Of a DNA stretch of 64,000 nt, positions 45,140-54,800 are shown in pieces. How positions within the stretch are numbered: the first letter of the stretch is position 1; the number at the start of each line of letters is the position of its first letter. Below the pieces are notes generated by a model. The model ran no database searches and had not been told where the DNA came from. It saw nothing but the letters and a program-made list of their open reading frames with translations. This DNA is from a bacterium (GTDB lineage: Bacteria > Myxococcota > UBA727 > JAUIJE01). Location of the stretch: the NCBI GenBank assembly GCA_030431455.1, contig JAUIJE010000008.1:62001-126000 (forward strand), read 5' to 3'. A program made the translations under genes and the position numbers.

Positions 45140-45843
45140 GGCGGGCCTCCAAATCGAGCGAGCCCACCATAGGACAGTCCCGTGCCCCACACCAGGGTCC
45201 AATAGAAGCCGAAGCGCACCCGCACCGGGAACGCGGGGCCCTTCTGAAATCCCCAGTACAGCAAGAACCACACCCCGATGGCGATGCTCACCGCCCCGAG
45301 GAGCACCAGGATCACGCCCCCTTTGCGTCGACGACGGCGGCGCTTGGCCGAGGAATAGTCCCGCCCGCCCCAGTCGTCCTTTTTCAACACCGTGAACGTG
45401 TAGAGCGCGATGATGAAGTGGGCCACGCCCCCCGACGACAAACCGTTCCAGTGGCCCGCGCCGGCCACCGACAGCCAGGGCAAAAACGACCCCACCAGCA
45501 TCGCCAGGGCGGCCACCACCACGAGCTTGTCCGCGCGGGTCGCCCCCGCCCAGTCGTTGGTCCACGAGCGCTTGCGCGCCTCGAGTTCGATCGCCAGCTC
45601 GTCGAGCGCGCGCGGGCTGTCCTCGGCCACCACCGGCGCCCCCCGGGCCGGGGCCGGCGCGTACTCCTCGCCGGACACGGGCATGCGCGCGCCGACCTGG
45701 GCGTACAACAACTTGTGCCCGGGACCGGCGGGGGCGGCGTCGGCCGACGCCTTGCCGCCCACCTCGGAGGTGCGCACCGCGGGCGCGGTCGAGGTGGGAC
45801 GCGGCTCGATGGCGGTCCGCTCCAGGTCTTCGTCGTCAGCCAC
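45136..45843 (-). CDS. Hypothetical membrane protein with long cytosolic N-terminus
   Basis: 235 residues. About 110 soluble, Ala/Pro/Glu-rich residues precede four hydrophobic helices (LVVVAALAMLVGSFLPWLSV, GGVAHFIIALYTFTVL, GVILVLLGAVSIAIGVWFLLYW, FGFYWTLVWGTGLSYGGL). A strongly basic KRRRRRRK patch sits between helices 2 and 3. The FLPWLSVAG helix resembles small membrane proteins of unknown function found in many bacteria. It is the first gene of a three-gene minus-strand set and is divergent from 45912. Confidence 0.65.
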   Translation of the reverse strand: MADDEDLERTAIEPRPTSTAPAVRTSEVGGKASADAAPAGPGHKLLYAQVGARMPVSGEEYAPAPARGAPVVAEDSPRALDELAIELEARKRSWTNDWAGATRADKLVVVAALAMLVGSFLPWLSVAGAGHWNGLSSGGVAHFIIALYTFTVLKKDDWGGRDYSSAKRRRRRRKGGVILVLLGAVSIAIGVWFLLYWGFQKGPAFPVRVRFGFYWTLVWGTGLSYGGLARFGGPP

Positions 45844-45911
45844 GGGCCCATCCTACCGCTGGACCGCGGCCGGGTGATAGGGGGGCCGGGCGCGTGTGGT
45901 ATGTCCCGGCG

Positions 45912-46811
45912 ATGTCCCCCGCGGCACTGTTCGGCACTCTCGTCCTCGTGGCCAGCGATCCCGCGGCCGCGGCGCCCGCGTCCGATGCCGGCGCGCTCAT
46001 CGCCGAGGGCGAGGCCTTGCTCGACGAAGACCCGGCCACCGCCCAGGAGCAGGCCGAGTGGGTGCTCGGCCGCGGCGACCTCGGACAAGCCGAGCACGCC
46101 CGCTGCTTGTCTTTGCTCGCCCGGGCCGCGGCCGCGGCCGGCCACGACACGGTGGCCGCGACCGCCCGCCGGCGGGCCGCGATCCTCGCCGCCCCCGACG
46201 ACGCGGTGACCGCGCGCGCCCTGCGCCTCGACGAGGGCGACCTGAGCGGGGTCGAAGTGCGGCTGTTGCACGACGAGGAGGGCTGGGTCGCGGGGGTGCG
46301 GATGGGCCCGGGGACCGAGCCCCACGCCCTGTCCACCCCCCGGCCGGTGTTGTTCTGGCCCGCGGGCCCCGAGGGGGCGCCGGCCACGGTGTGGCTGATC
46401 ACGGCCCAGGGCAATGCCATTGTCTCGCTGAAGGTCGAGTCGCCGCCCGCGCCGGACGCGCCCGCGCCCACGGGGCGACCCGGCCCGCCCCCGCCCGGTG
46501 ACGACGACGCGGGGTCGCGCCTGTGGGCGCCGTGGCCTTGGCTGTCTCTGGTGGGGGCTGGTGCAGCGGGATTGGGTGTGGTCTGCTTTTCCTCGGCCGC
46601 GATCACCTTTGTGCTCGCCCAGGACGGACGGTTGGCGTGGGAGCCGCTGTCCAACCTCGCGGTGGCGGCGATGGTCACCGGGGCGGTGCTGTCGGTCACC
46701 GGGGTGGCGGTGGTGGGGGCCGACCGGTTGCTGTTTGGGGGAGACAATGAAGTTGCAGAAAAGACACCTGATGTGGGGCCTGGCCCTGTGGCTGTGGTGT
46801 ACGGCGAGTAG
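45912..46811 (+). CDS. Secreted or membrane-anchored hypothetical protein
   Basis: 299 residues from ATG 45912 (SPAALFGTLVLVASDPAAAAPA signal-like start). An Ala/Glu-rich helical region with TPR-like character (LLDEDPATAQEQAEWVLGR, ARCLSLLARAAAAAG) is followed by a beta domain and a Pro-rich spacer (about 190-210). Two TM helices end it (LVGAGAAGLGVVCFSSAAITFVL, LAVAAMVTGAVLSVTGVAVVG). The 3' end overlaps the next gene by 65 bp in another frame, an unusually long same-strand overlap. No family is recognised. Confidence 0.62.
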   Translation: MSPAALFGTLVLVASDPAAAAPASDAGALIAEGEALLDEDPATAQEQAEWVLGRGDLGQAEHARCLSLLARAAAAAGHDTVAATARRRAAILAAPDDAVTARALRLDEGDLSGVEVRLLHDEEGWVAGVRMGPGTEPHALSTPRPVLFWPAGPEGAPATVWLITAQGNAIVSLKVESPPAPDAPAPTGRPGPPPPGDDDAGSRLWAPWPWLSLVGAGAAGLGVVCFSSAAITFVLAQDGRLAWEPLSNLAVAAMVTGAVLSVTGVAVVGADRLLFGGDNEVAEKTPDVGPGPVAVVYGE

Positions 46812-48057
46812 CGCCCAAGACGACAACCCCCTCGCGGGCATGCTCGAGGCGATGCAGGCCGCGGCCCAACCTCCCGCGCGCTACGAGCTCCCCGGCACCC
46901 GAGCGGAGATGACGCTCCCCCAGAAGGGCTACGTGTTCGCCGGGCAGTCGGCGCCGGTGACGCTCACCCACGTGGCCAGCTCGGCACAGATTCAGCTGCT
47001 GGTCGGGGACGGCTTTTCCCCGGGCACGGTCAAGAAGGCCATGGCCATGCAACTGGAGGGCAAGGTCACCGGGGCGAACAACCCCAAGCACCGGGGGCGC
47101 GCGTTCGCCGCCACCGGCACGCGCACGGTGTTCGGGATGTCGATGCCCACCTATGTCCACGCGGTGGCGTCCCGAGAGCCGCGCCCGTCGGTGTGGATCC
47201 TGGCCTCGGCCTCGGGCGAGATTCCCGCCGAGGTGAAAAAGGCCGCGGACAAGATCGCCCGCAGCATCACGTTCTTGCCCCTGGGCAAGGTCAAGCCGGT
47301 GGTGTTGTCTTTCGGCGGCGGCTTCGACGGGGTGACCGCCACCCTGACCCTGCCCGGGGACGGCGAGGCCACGGAGAACACCAAGACCTCGTTCGTGGCC
47401 ACCTACGCGCTGCTGCCCGGGGGCCTCCAGGTTCGATGGGTGCGTTCGCAGAGCGCGACCGAGGCCTTGGGCCAGGCCGTCGAGAGCACGGGCGGGGACG
47501 TGGGCCGGGCGAAGTCGTTCGCGAAGGGCAAACGCGTGACGTTCGAGCACGGTGCCGACACCGATCGCATGCGGGTCACGGCATGGGCGCGCCAGGTCGG
47601 TCCCCAACACGTCTTGCTGGTGACCGAGGCGCACGCGGCGGTGTTCGACGACCCGCAGCACCAAAAGCGCTTTGACAAGATCGTGAAGTCCTTGAAGGTG
47701 ACGCGCGGACAACAGCCCGACGCCCGGCTCAGCGCGGCCCTCACCGGGTTGATGCTCTACAACTACACCGGCAGCGAGAACCACTCGTCGACGCTGGGCT
47801 GGTCGCTCTGTCCGGGGGGGGTGGCGTACGATCGCACCCACAGTTTTTTCTCGAGCGATTTTGGCTCGTCGATCAAAGACGCCACCAACGAGCGGGGGGA
47901 ATGGAAAGTGGTCCGGGCCGGGCAAGGGTTCGACCTGTGGGTCCGCTTCCCCTCGAAGGGCGAGTCCCTCTACAAGTTCAAGAACCTGGCCCGCGGGGGC
48001 GCGACCCACGTCTCGGGCAAGGTCTGGCTCTCCAAGCGCACCGGGTGTGGTGGATAG
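46747..48057 (+). CDS. Secreted hypothetical protein
   Basis: 436 residues with a signal peptide (KRHLMWGLALWLWCTASSA). The first half looks like two related alpha/beta units (RAEMTLPQKGYVFAGQSAPVTLTH, then ARSITFLPLGKVKP; GVTATLTLPGDGEATENTK, then FDKIVKSLKV), as in periplasmic proteins with duplicated lipoprotein-type domains. The C-terminal 100 residues contain YNYTGSENHSSTLGWSLCPGG and two cysteines. No family is recognised. Its start lies inside the previous gene (65-bp overlap), so the two are co-transcribed. Confidence 0.65.
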   Translation: MKLQKRHLMWGLALWLWCTASSAQDDNPLAGMLEAMQAAAQPPARYELPGTRAEMTLPQKGYVFAGQSAPVTLTHVASSAQIQLLVGDGFSPGTVKKAMAMQLEGKVTGANNPKHRGRAFAATGTRTVFGMSMPTYVHAVASREPRPSVWILASASGEIPAEVKKAADKIARSITFLPLGKVKPVVLSFGGGFDGVTATLTLPGDGEATENTKTSFVATYALLPGGLQVRWVRSQSATEALGQAVESTGGDVGRAKSFAKGKRVTFEHGADTDRMRVTAWARQVGPQHVLLVTEAHAAVFDDPQHQKRFDKIVKSLKVTRGQQPDARLSAALTGLMLYNYTGSENHSSTLGWSLCPGGVAYDRTHSFFSSDFGSSIKDATNERGEWKVVRAGQGFDLWVRFPSKGESLYKFKNLARGGATHVSGKVWLSKRTGCGG

Positions 48058-48476
48058 CCGGGCCAGATCATGGGCCGGCTGCGGATCCGTCGCGCGGGGC
48101 CGGATCTGATCCAATGTTGTTGTCCGTGCGGCAAAAAACCGCTGGGGCCCGCGCCTCCGGAGGACGGGCCCCCCACCCGGGCGATTTCGCCCTACTGTGC
48201 ACAGCGACCGCGTCGCCATGCGGGGGCCTGGCGGACCGATGCTTCGGTCCCCGAACAAATTCCGCCAGATCGTGCGATCCCGCCCACCGGTGGGCCAAAC
48301 GGCCCGGGTAGGCGACTGTAAGTCTGCGTTTCTAAACACTTTTGTGCGAAACCGCCCCTTGCTCTGCCGCCGAACAGATCCGTACGGTGGCGTTCACGCT
48401 CGGGCCCCACGCGGGGTGGGAGGGGATGTCACCCCCCCGCGATGTCCCGGGGTTGAGCGCACCGGAGGAGGAAAAG
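48058..48476. other. Intergenic region rich in inverted repeats upstream of the first cytochrome gene
   Basis: No gene was seen. A nested hairpin is formed by GGGGCCCG (48144-48151) and CGGGCCCC (48165-48172) around the palindrome CCTCCGGAGG. It has no T-run but could end the preceding transcript. Further stems are GGGCG/CGCCC (48179-48192) and GGACCGA/TCGGTCC (48233-48250), plus GATCG/CGATC near 48270. The segment from about 48310 to 48365 is less GC-rich and may hold the promoter. GGAGGAGG just before 48477 is a strong ribosome-binding site. Confidence 0.6.
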
Positions 48477-51400
48477 ATGGGCCGTCAGATTCTGTTCACG
48501 TTCAGTGTGTTGGCGCTGGTTGTCGCCGCCGGCTGCCCGCAGCCGGTGGACCCCAACGAGGCGGTCACCCCGCCCCCCACCGACAACGGCAACATCACCA
48601 TCGACGAGGTGGTGGACAACCCCACCGACCCCAACGACAACGTGGGCGGACCGGACAATCCCATTGTCGAGCCCCCCCAAGACTGCGGCGCGCTCCCGGT
48701 CAACGGCCAAGTCCTCGACTGCTATGCCCTGTTGTCGGCGGACAACTACTGCGGCGTGGTGTTCGCCGACCCCGCGACCCCCAACTTCCAGCTCGTGAGC
48801 GCCTGCGGCCAATGTGACGGCACCCTCTTCTCCGCCCCCACCGGGGTCGACTGTGGCAACGGCGTGACCGGGGAAGAGACGCCGCCGCCCCCCTTGCCCG
48901 AGAGCACCTGCAAGTCGTGTCACGCGCCCAACGATTACGACGGACTCCACTCCATCGAGGACCCCCACCCCTGGAACGGCCCCCTCGACTGCACCACCTG
49001 TCACGGGGGCGACGGCACCGCCACCAACCCCGTGTACGCCCACATCTGCCCGCCCCCCGCGGTGGGCAATCGCCAGCAGCAGATTCTGGACCCCCGCGCC
49101 TTCTTCCTCTCCTTCACCACCGCGGGGGTCCAGTTTCTGCCTGACTACACGTGCGCCACCCAAGGCGGCGGCAGCAAGACCGTGCAAGCGGTGCAGTGGC
49201 TCAACTTCATCAACCCCGGCGACATCCGCTCCGCCAAGCTTGGCCTCGGCTGTGGCACGTGCCACGGCGCGGGGGCCGAGGCCGCCGGCTACAAGGGCGG
49301 CGACGTCGTGGCCAAGGTCGAGCGCAGCGTGATGGGCCAAGCCTCGGGCCTCAACTCCGGGAGCCGCCACACCGCGGGCATCGAGAATGTGTATGCAGAT
49401 CGCCGCGGCAAGCTCAGCGGCACGGACTATAACACCATGGGCGACTTCTCCGCCACCGACGTGACCAACCCCGAATACAACCCCGCCACCCGCTCGGTGG
49501 GCGAGGTCGGCTCGTTGCGCATGGCCGAAGTGAGCACCACCGACGGCTTCCAGTTCGACACCAGCTACACCGCCGCTGACGTCAACAACGCCAACAACAA
49601 CAACAACATCAACCTCGACAACTACCCCAACGGCATCAACAACGCCCGGGCCGCGGACCTCTACCAGGAGATCCTCAACCAGGCCTGCACCGGCTGCCAC
49701 CTGCAGAACGCGTACAACAACAACCGCGCGGGCGACTACCGCTCCACCGGGTGCTCGGGCTGTCACATCGAGGTCAACAAGCTCGGCCGCGCCACCGGCC
49801 GCGACCCGAATACCCCGGTCTACGAGCCGGCGGATCCCAACTTCCTCACCCCCGGCGAACACATGCACGTCGCCGATCACCGCGTGCGCAACGTGATGAA
49901 GTTCCCCGGCCAAGGGGTCAACACGGTGGTGCAAGGCATCGGCCTGCAGAACTGCCTGGTGTGCCACGAGGGCTCCAACCGGACCACGTTCCAGTACCAG
50001 GGCATCCGCCTCGACCAGAACCAAGACCTCACCAACGGCAACTTCTACCCCAGCAACAACACCGTGGCCTTCACCAATGCCGCTGGATTGTTCGGCGAGA
50101 ACCAGTTCTTCAACAACCGCAACATCAACCAGTGGATCGAGACCGAGATCTGGGAAGCGGACATCGCCAACCTCATCGGCCAGGCCGGTCAAGACGCCAC
50201 CCCCCCCGACGTCCACCACGAGGCGGGCATGGGGTGCGCCGATTGCCACTCCACCGGCGCCACCCACGGACGCGGCCAAATCTACTCGCGGATGAAGATC
50301 CAGACCCACGAGAACGACGTGCTGTGTGAGACCTGCCACGGCACCATCGATGGCTATGCCCAAACCGACGGCACGCACATCCTCACCCAAGACGGCCATC
50401 CCCTGACCAACACCTACGCCGACGGGGACCCCAGCGAAGGTCAGTTCTGGCTTGTGTCCAAACTCGACGGGTCCACCCACTACATCCCCCAGACCCTCGA
50501 CGTGGTGAACGGCGCGTCTGGGGAGTTTGGCAAGCAGTACCCCATCGGGGCCGCGCGCCAGGGTTCAATCTTCAACTACGTCGCGTCCGCGGCCATGGGC
50601 CGGTACAACGGCGGGCTCGACCTCGCCGACGGCATGGGTCCGTTCCAGCCGCACATGGACCCCAACGCCTTCCAGGTGACCAACAACTTCAGCCACTCCG
50701 ACGGGGTCGCGGGCCAGCCCAACCAGGGCATGGAGTGCTACACCTGCCACGCGTCCTGGCAGAACAACTGCGTGGGTTGTCACCTCGACGCCAACTTCGA
50801 CAACAACCCCCAGAACTTCTTTTACAGCCAGGTCATCGGCGAGCGCATCTACTTCAACTTCGCGGCCAACTTCGTGTACCAAAACCCGGTGGACTTCATG
50901 CTCGGCATCAACGACCGCGGCAAGATCTCCTCCTACCAAGGCATGCATCGTTTCTGGAGCTACACCGACTTCAACAACGACACATCCAATCGCATTGCCA
51001 CGGGTGACCGCAACGGCCTGGGATTCGACCCCGCGCTGCTCAACGCCAACCGCAACGACCAGCCCGCCCTGGAGAACAACCCCTTCACCCCGCACTCCAT
51101 TCGGGCCCGGGCCACCCAGAACCAGGTCGGGGCGCGGGCGTGTCTCAACTGCCACCTCTACAACAACAACGCGACCTTCGCCTACGACCAGAACCAGGAC
51201 GAGTGGGCCAACGTGCAGGACTACATCGCCAACACCGAGGACTACGCCAATGCCATTCCCTTCAACGTGAACATGGCCTACGGGCTCGGCTCTGACCTGT
51301 GGCTGTTCGACGCTGACGGCAACGCCGTCGTCGACACCAACAACGCCCCGGTCTACAACCTCGACCGCATCGTCGAGCAGAACGGCGCGTCCAACTCGTC

Positions 51401-51647
51401 ACATGCCCACCCGCTCCTCAACCCGCTGAACATCAACCCGCGCTACGCCGACCCGGTGGGCACCAACAACGTGCCGGTGGTGCGCCCGTTGACCGCCACG
51501 GTGCTGCAGCGGCTCCAGCTGCTCAACAACCAAACCGGCCTGACCGACATCTACCTGCGCAACCTGGTGCCGGGGCAAGACCCCGCGGCCACACACGCGT
51601 ACGCGTACGACTCGTCGTTCAAAGACCTGGCCTACGCCAACCAGTAA
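48477..51647 (+). CDS. Eleven-heme c-type cytochrome lipoprotein, copy 1
   Basis: 1056 residues, ATG 48477 after GGAGGAGG. The lipobox VVAAGC is followed by an acidic Asn/Asp/Pro linker. Eleven CxxCH motifs follow: CKSCH (145), CTTCH, CGTCH, CTGCH, CSGCH, CLVCH, CADCH, CETCH, CYTCH, CVGCH and CLNCH (889). A conserved 160-residue tail without heme follows. Between motifs the sequence is very rich in Asn, Gly and Asp (for example ADVNNANNNNNIN). It should be an envelope-anchored electron-transfer protein, perhaps surface exposed. No family name is recognised. A terminator follows, then a paralogue. Confidence 0.88.
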   Translation: MGRQILFTFSVLALVVAAGCPQPVDPNEAVTPPPTDNGNITIDEVVDNPTDPNDNVGGPDNPIVEPPQDCGALPVNGQVLDCYALLSADNYCGVVFADPATPNFQLVSACGQCDGTLFSAPTGVDCGNGVTGEETPPPPLPESTCKSCHAPNDYDGLHSIEDPHPWNGPLDCTTCHGGDGTATNPVYAHICPPPAVGNRQQQILDPRAFFLSFTTAGVQFLPDYTCATQGGGSKTVQAVQWLNFINPGDIRSAKLGLGCGTCHGAGAEAAGYKGGDVVAKVERSVMGQASGLNSGSRHTAGIENVYADRRGKLSGTDYNTMGDFSATDVTNPEYNPATRSVGEVGSLRMAEVSTTDGFQFDTSYTAADVNNANNNNNINLDNYPNGINNARAADLYQEILNQACTGCHLQNAYNNNRAGDYRSTGCSGCHIEVNKLGRATGRDPNTPVYEPADPNFLTPGEHMHVADHRVRNVMKFPGQGVNTVVQGIGLQNCLVCHEGSNRTTFQYQGIRLDQNQDLTNGNFYPSNNTVAFTNAAGLFGENQFFNNRNINQWIETEIWEADIANLIGQAGQDATPPDVHHEAGMGCADCHSTGATHGRGQIYSRMKIQTHENDVLCETCHGTIDGYAQTDGTHILTQDGHPLTNTYADGDPSEGQFWLVSKLDGSTHYIPQTLDVVNGASGEFGKQYPIGAARQGSIFNYVASAAMGRYNGGLDLADGMGPFQPHMDPNAFQVTNNFSHSDGVAGQPNQGMECYTCHASWQNNCVGCHLDANFDNNPQNFFYSQVIGERIYFNFAANFVYQNPVDFMLGINDRGKISSYQGMHRFWSYTDFNNDTSNRIATGDRNGLGFDPALLNANRNDQPALENNPFTPHSIRARATQNQVGARACLNCHLYNNNATFAYDQNQDEWANVQDYIANTEDYANAIPFNVNMAYGLGSDLWLFDADGNAVVDTNNAPVYNLDRIVEQNGASNSSHAHPLLNPLNINPRYADPVGTNNVPVVRPLTATVLQRLQLLNNQTGLTDIYLRNLVPGQDPAATHAYAYDSSFKDLAYANQ

Positions 51648-51668
51648 CAGTTCGTTCCAAGACCCTTG

Positions 51669-51710
51669 GGGGCCTCCGCACTCTCTCTCCAGCGGGGGCC
51701 CCTTTTTTTT
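51669..51710 (+). terminator. Intrinsic terminator after cytochrome copy 1
   Basis: GGGGCCTCCGC (51669-51679) pairs with GCGGGGGCCCC (51692-51702) with one wobble, then eight T. It sits 22 bp past the stop codon at 51647, so the two cytochrome genes are probably separate transcripts. Confidence 0.9.
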
Positions 51711-51848
51711 GGGTCGCGCCGACCTACATCTCCTCCCCGCTCGCATCGGCCCGATGTCGGAGTGCAAGCCCCGGTTGTTCGCTGCATGCTGACAATGTTG
51801 TTCGGCTGTACCGTATAATCAGCGGTTCCATTCGACGGGGGAGGTCGC

Positions 51849-54800
51849 ATGGCGGGGGACATCGGTTGTCGGCGGGGGGCTTGGCCCGCCGTGCTCGGGG
51901 TGCTGGTTGGGGTGACCGGGTGTTGGGACCCGCCGCCCGCGCCCACCGCCCCCGACCCGGTGGCGCCGCCCGCGTCCGGGCATTTCCGGCCCGTGCTGCC
52001 GGGGACCGACGCGCCCGGGCCCGGCCCCGGGCCGATGCCCAACCCGTGGGAGCCGTGTGTTGACGACGACGACATCGTGTCGCCCGAACCATGCGATGCG
52101 ATCCCCTTGCCCGGCGGCGAGGTGCTCACCTGCTCGGACCTGTTCGACCCCGAGACCTACTGCGCCCATGTGTTCGACAATGTCCCTGGCGACGGGCTCT
52201 TGGTGCTCGGCGCCTGCGCTGCTTGCGACCCCCTCTTCCTCACCATCGCCGACGAGGTCACCTGTGGGCCCACCCCGTTGCCCGACATCCCGCCCCCGGC
52301 CCCGCCGCCGGGGACCTGCACCGCGTGTCACGCCCCCGCCGGCTACGATGGTGCAGGCTCATTGGGCGATCCCCATCCCTACACGCCCCGGTCGCAACCG
52401 ATGCGGTGCGTGACCTGCCACGGCGGCGACGACACCGAGACCAACCCGTTCTATGCCCACGTGTGTCCGCCCCCCGCGGTGGGCAACCGCCAGGACCAGG
52501 TCCTGGACCCTCGCGCGTTTTTCCTCGCCAACACCTTGGTCGGGGTCGCGACCCTGCCCAACTACACCTGCCCCACCAGCGACGGCGGGACCCGGACGGT
52601 GACCGCCACCGATTGGCTCGCGTTCCAAGACCCCGGCGACCTGCATGGCGCGCGGGCGGGCAAAGGATGCGGCACCTGCCACGGCCCCAGCGCCGACGAG
52701 GAAGGCCTGGCCGGGGGGGACATCGTGACCCCGCTGTGGCGCAGCGTGATGGCCCAAAACACCGGCATCTTCACCGGCGCGCGCCACGGCGCGGGGATCG
52801 AAAATGCCTTCCACGAGCGACGCGGCCTCGACGCCAACGGCCTGGCCGACCTCGGGGTCAGCGACGTGGACAACCCGGACTTCGACCCCGTCACCCGCCT
52901 CGTCGGTGAGATCGGCTCGCTGCAAGCCAACAAGGCGATCAGCACCGGGGCCTTTCTCACCGCCACCGGTTACGCCGCGGATGACGTCTCCACCGCCAAC
53001 AACACCAGCGACCCCAACGCGGACAACTTCCCCAATGGGACATCCAATGAATATGCATCCTATCTCTACCAGGAGATCTTGACCCAGGCCTGCAGCGGCT
53101 GCCACCTGCAAAACCGCGCCGGCAGCACCCAGGCCGGCGCCTACCGCCGCTCCGGGTGCTCGGCCTGTCACGCGCGCCCCTCGATGCTCGGGCGCTTCAA
53201 CGGCCACGACCCCATGGTCAGCACCTGCGAGCCCCTCGACCCCAACTTCCTCACCCCGGGCGAACACGCCCACGCCCTCGACCACCGCGGCCGCAGCGTC
53301 GCCACGCTCCCCCAGGGCCCCGACCCCACCGCCCTGGTCGCCGGCGTCGGCGATGACAGCTGCCTGCTGTGCCATCAAGGCTCCAACCACACCGTGTTCC
53401 AATACCGCGGCTGGCGCCTCGACGAGAACCAGGACCTGACCAACGCGGCGTTCTACCCCCGGGCCGACCCGGTGGCCTTCACCAATGTATCTGCATTGTT
53501 CGGCGAGAATCAGTTCTACATCGGGCGCCACATCAACCAATGGATCGCCACCGAAATTTGGGAACAGGACGTGGCCGACCTCCGGGGCCAAGCCGGGCAG
53601 GACAGCACCCCCGCCGATGCCCACCACGACGCGGGCCTCGGGTGCGTCGACTGCCACACCACCGGGGCCACCCACGGCCGCGGCCGGCTGTTCAGCCGGA
53701 TGCGCGACCAGACCCACGCCCACGACGTGAGCTGCGAGACCTGCCACGGCACCATCGATGCGTACGCCGCAACCGACGGCGTGCACCCCCTGACCCAGGA
53801 CGGGGCCCCCCTCGACCACATCTTTGTCGAAGGCGATCCCCAACAAGGCGATCTCTGGCTGGTGTCCAAGCTCAACGCCACCCTGCACTACGTGCCCCAG
53901 GTCAAAGACGTCGTCGACACCACATCGACCAAGCTCTACCCCCCGGGCGCGACCCGGCAGGGCCCGATGCTCAACCGGGTGGCCTCGGCGGCGATGGGCC
54001 GGGCCGACGACGCCGGCGACGGCAGCGACGGCACCGGACCGCTTCAGCCGCATTGGCCCACGACCACCGTCAACCCCGCCGTCCCCTTCGCCCACAGCGA
54101 CGGGGTGGGCGGGACCGCGGGCCAAGGCCTGGCCTGCATCACCTGTCACGCCAGCTGGCAAAACAACTGCATGGGCTGTCACCTCGACGCGGCGTTTGAT
54201 GATCGCCCCGACACGTTCTTGTACAGCCTCGCCGACGGGGAGCGCGCGCACCTCCAAGTGAGCCCCGCGGTCCGGTACCAAAACCCCGTCGACTTCATCC
54301 TCGGCGTCGGCGACCGCGGCCGCATTGTTCCCTATTTCGGCCTGCACCGGTTCTGGAGCTACACCGACCGAGACAACAACACCTCGCTGCACATCGCCAC
54401 CGGCGACCGCAACGGGCTCGGCGACGATCCCGGCCTGCGTGATCCCAACCGCCACACCCTCCCCGCCCTCGGCAGCCACCCCTTCACCCCCCACACCGTG
54501 CGCGGCCGCCCCACCATGACCGCGGTGGGCCCCCGGCAATGCCTCAACTGCCACCTGCCCCACCCCGACGACGTGTACGCCCACGATCAGGACGGCACCG
54601 CGTGGTCCGGGGTCGCCGACTACATCGCCAACACCGCCGACTACGCCCGCGCCATCCCGTTCAACGTTCGGATGGCCTACGGCCTCGGCTCAGGGCTTTG
54701 GCTCGCCGACGCCAACGGGGACTTCGTCGTCGACAGCAACAACCCCCCGGTCTACGACCTCGACCGCATCGTCGAGGAAAACGGCGCCTCCAATGCCGCG

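Noticed and set aside
48058-48476. Small ORFs between 48057 and the cytochrome start
   Set aside because: Short Arg/Pro/Gly-rich frames without start signals, overlapping strong hairpins; no support for a gene.
48790-48860. Extra heme site CGQCD in cytochrome copy 1 near residue 113
   Set aside because: It lacks the axial histidine and is not a CxxCH; the corresponding CAACD of copy 2 also lacks it, so it was not counted.
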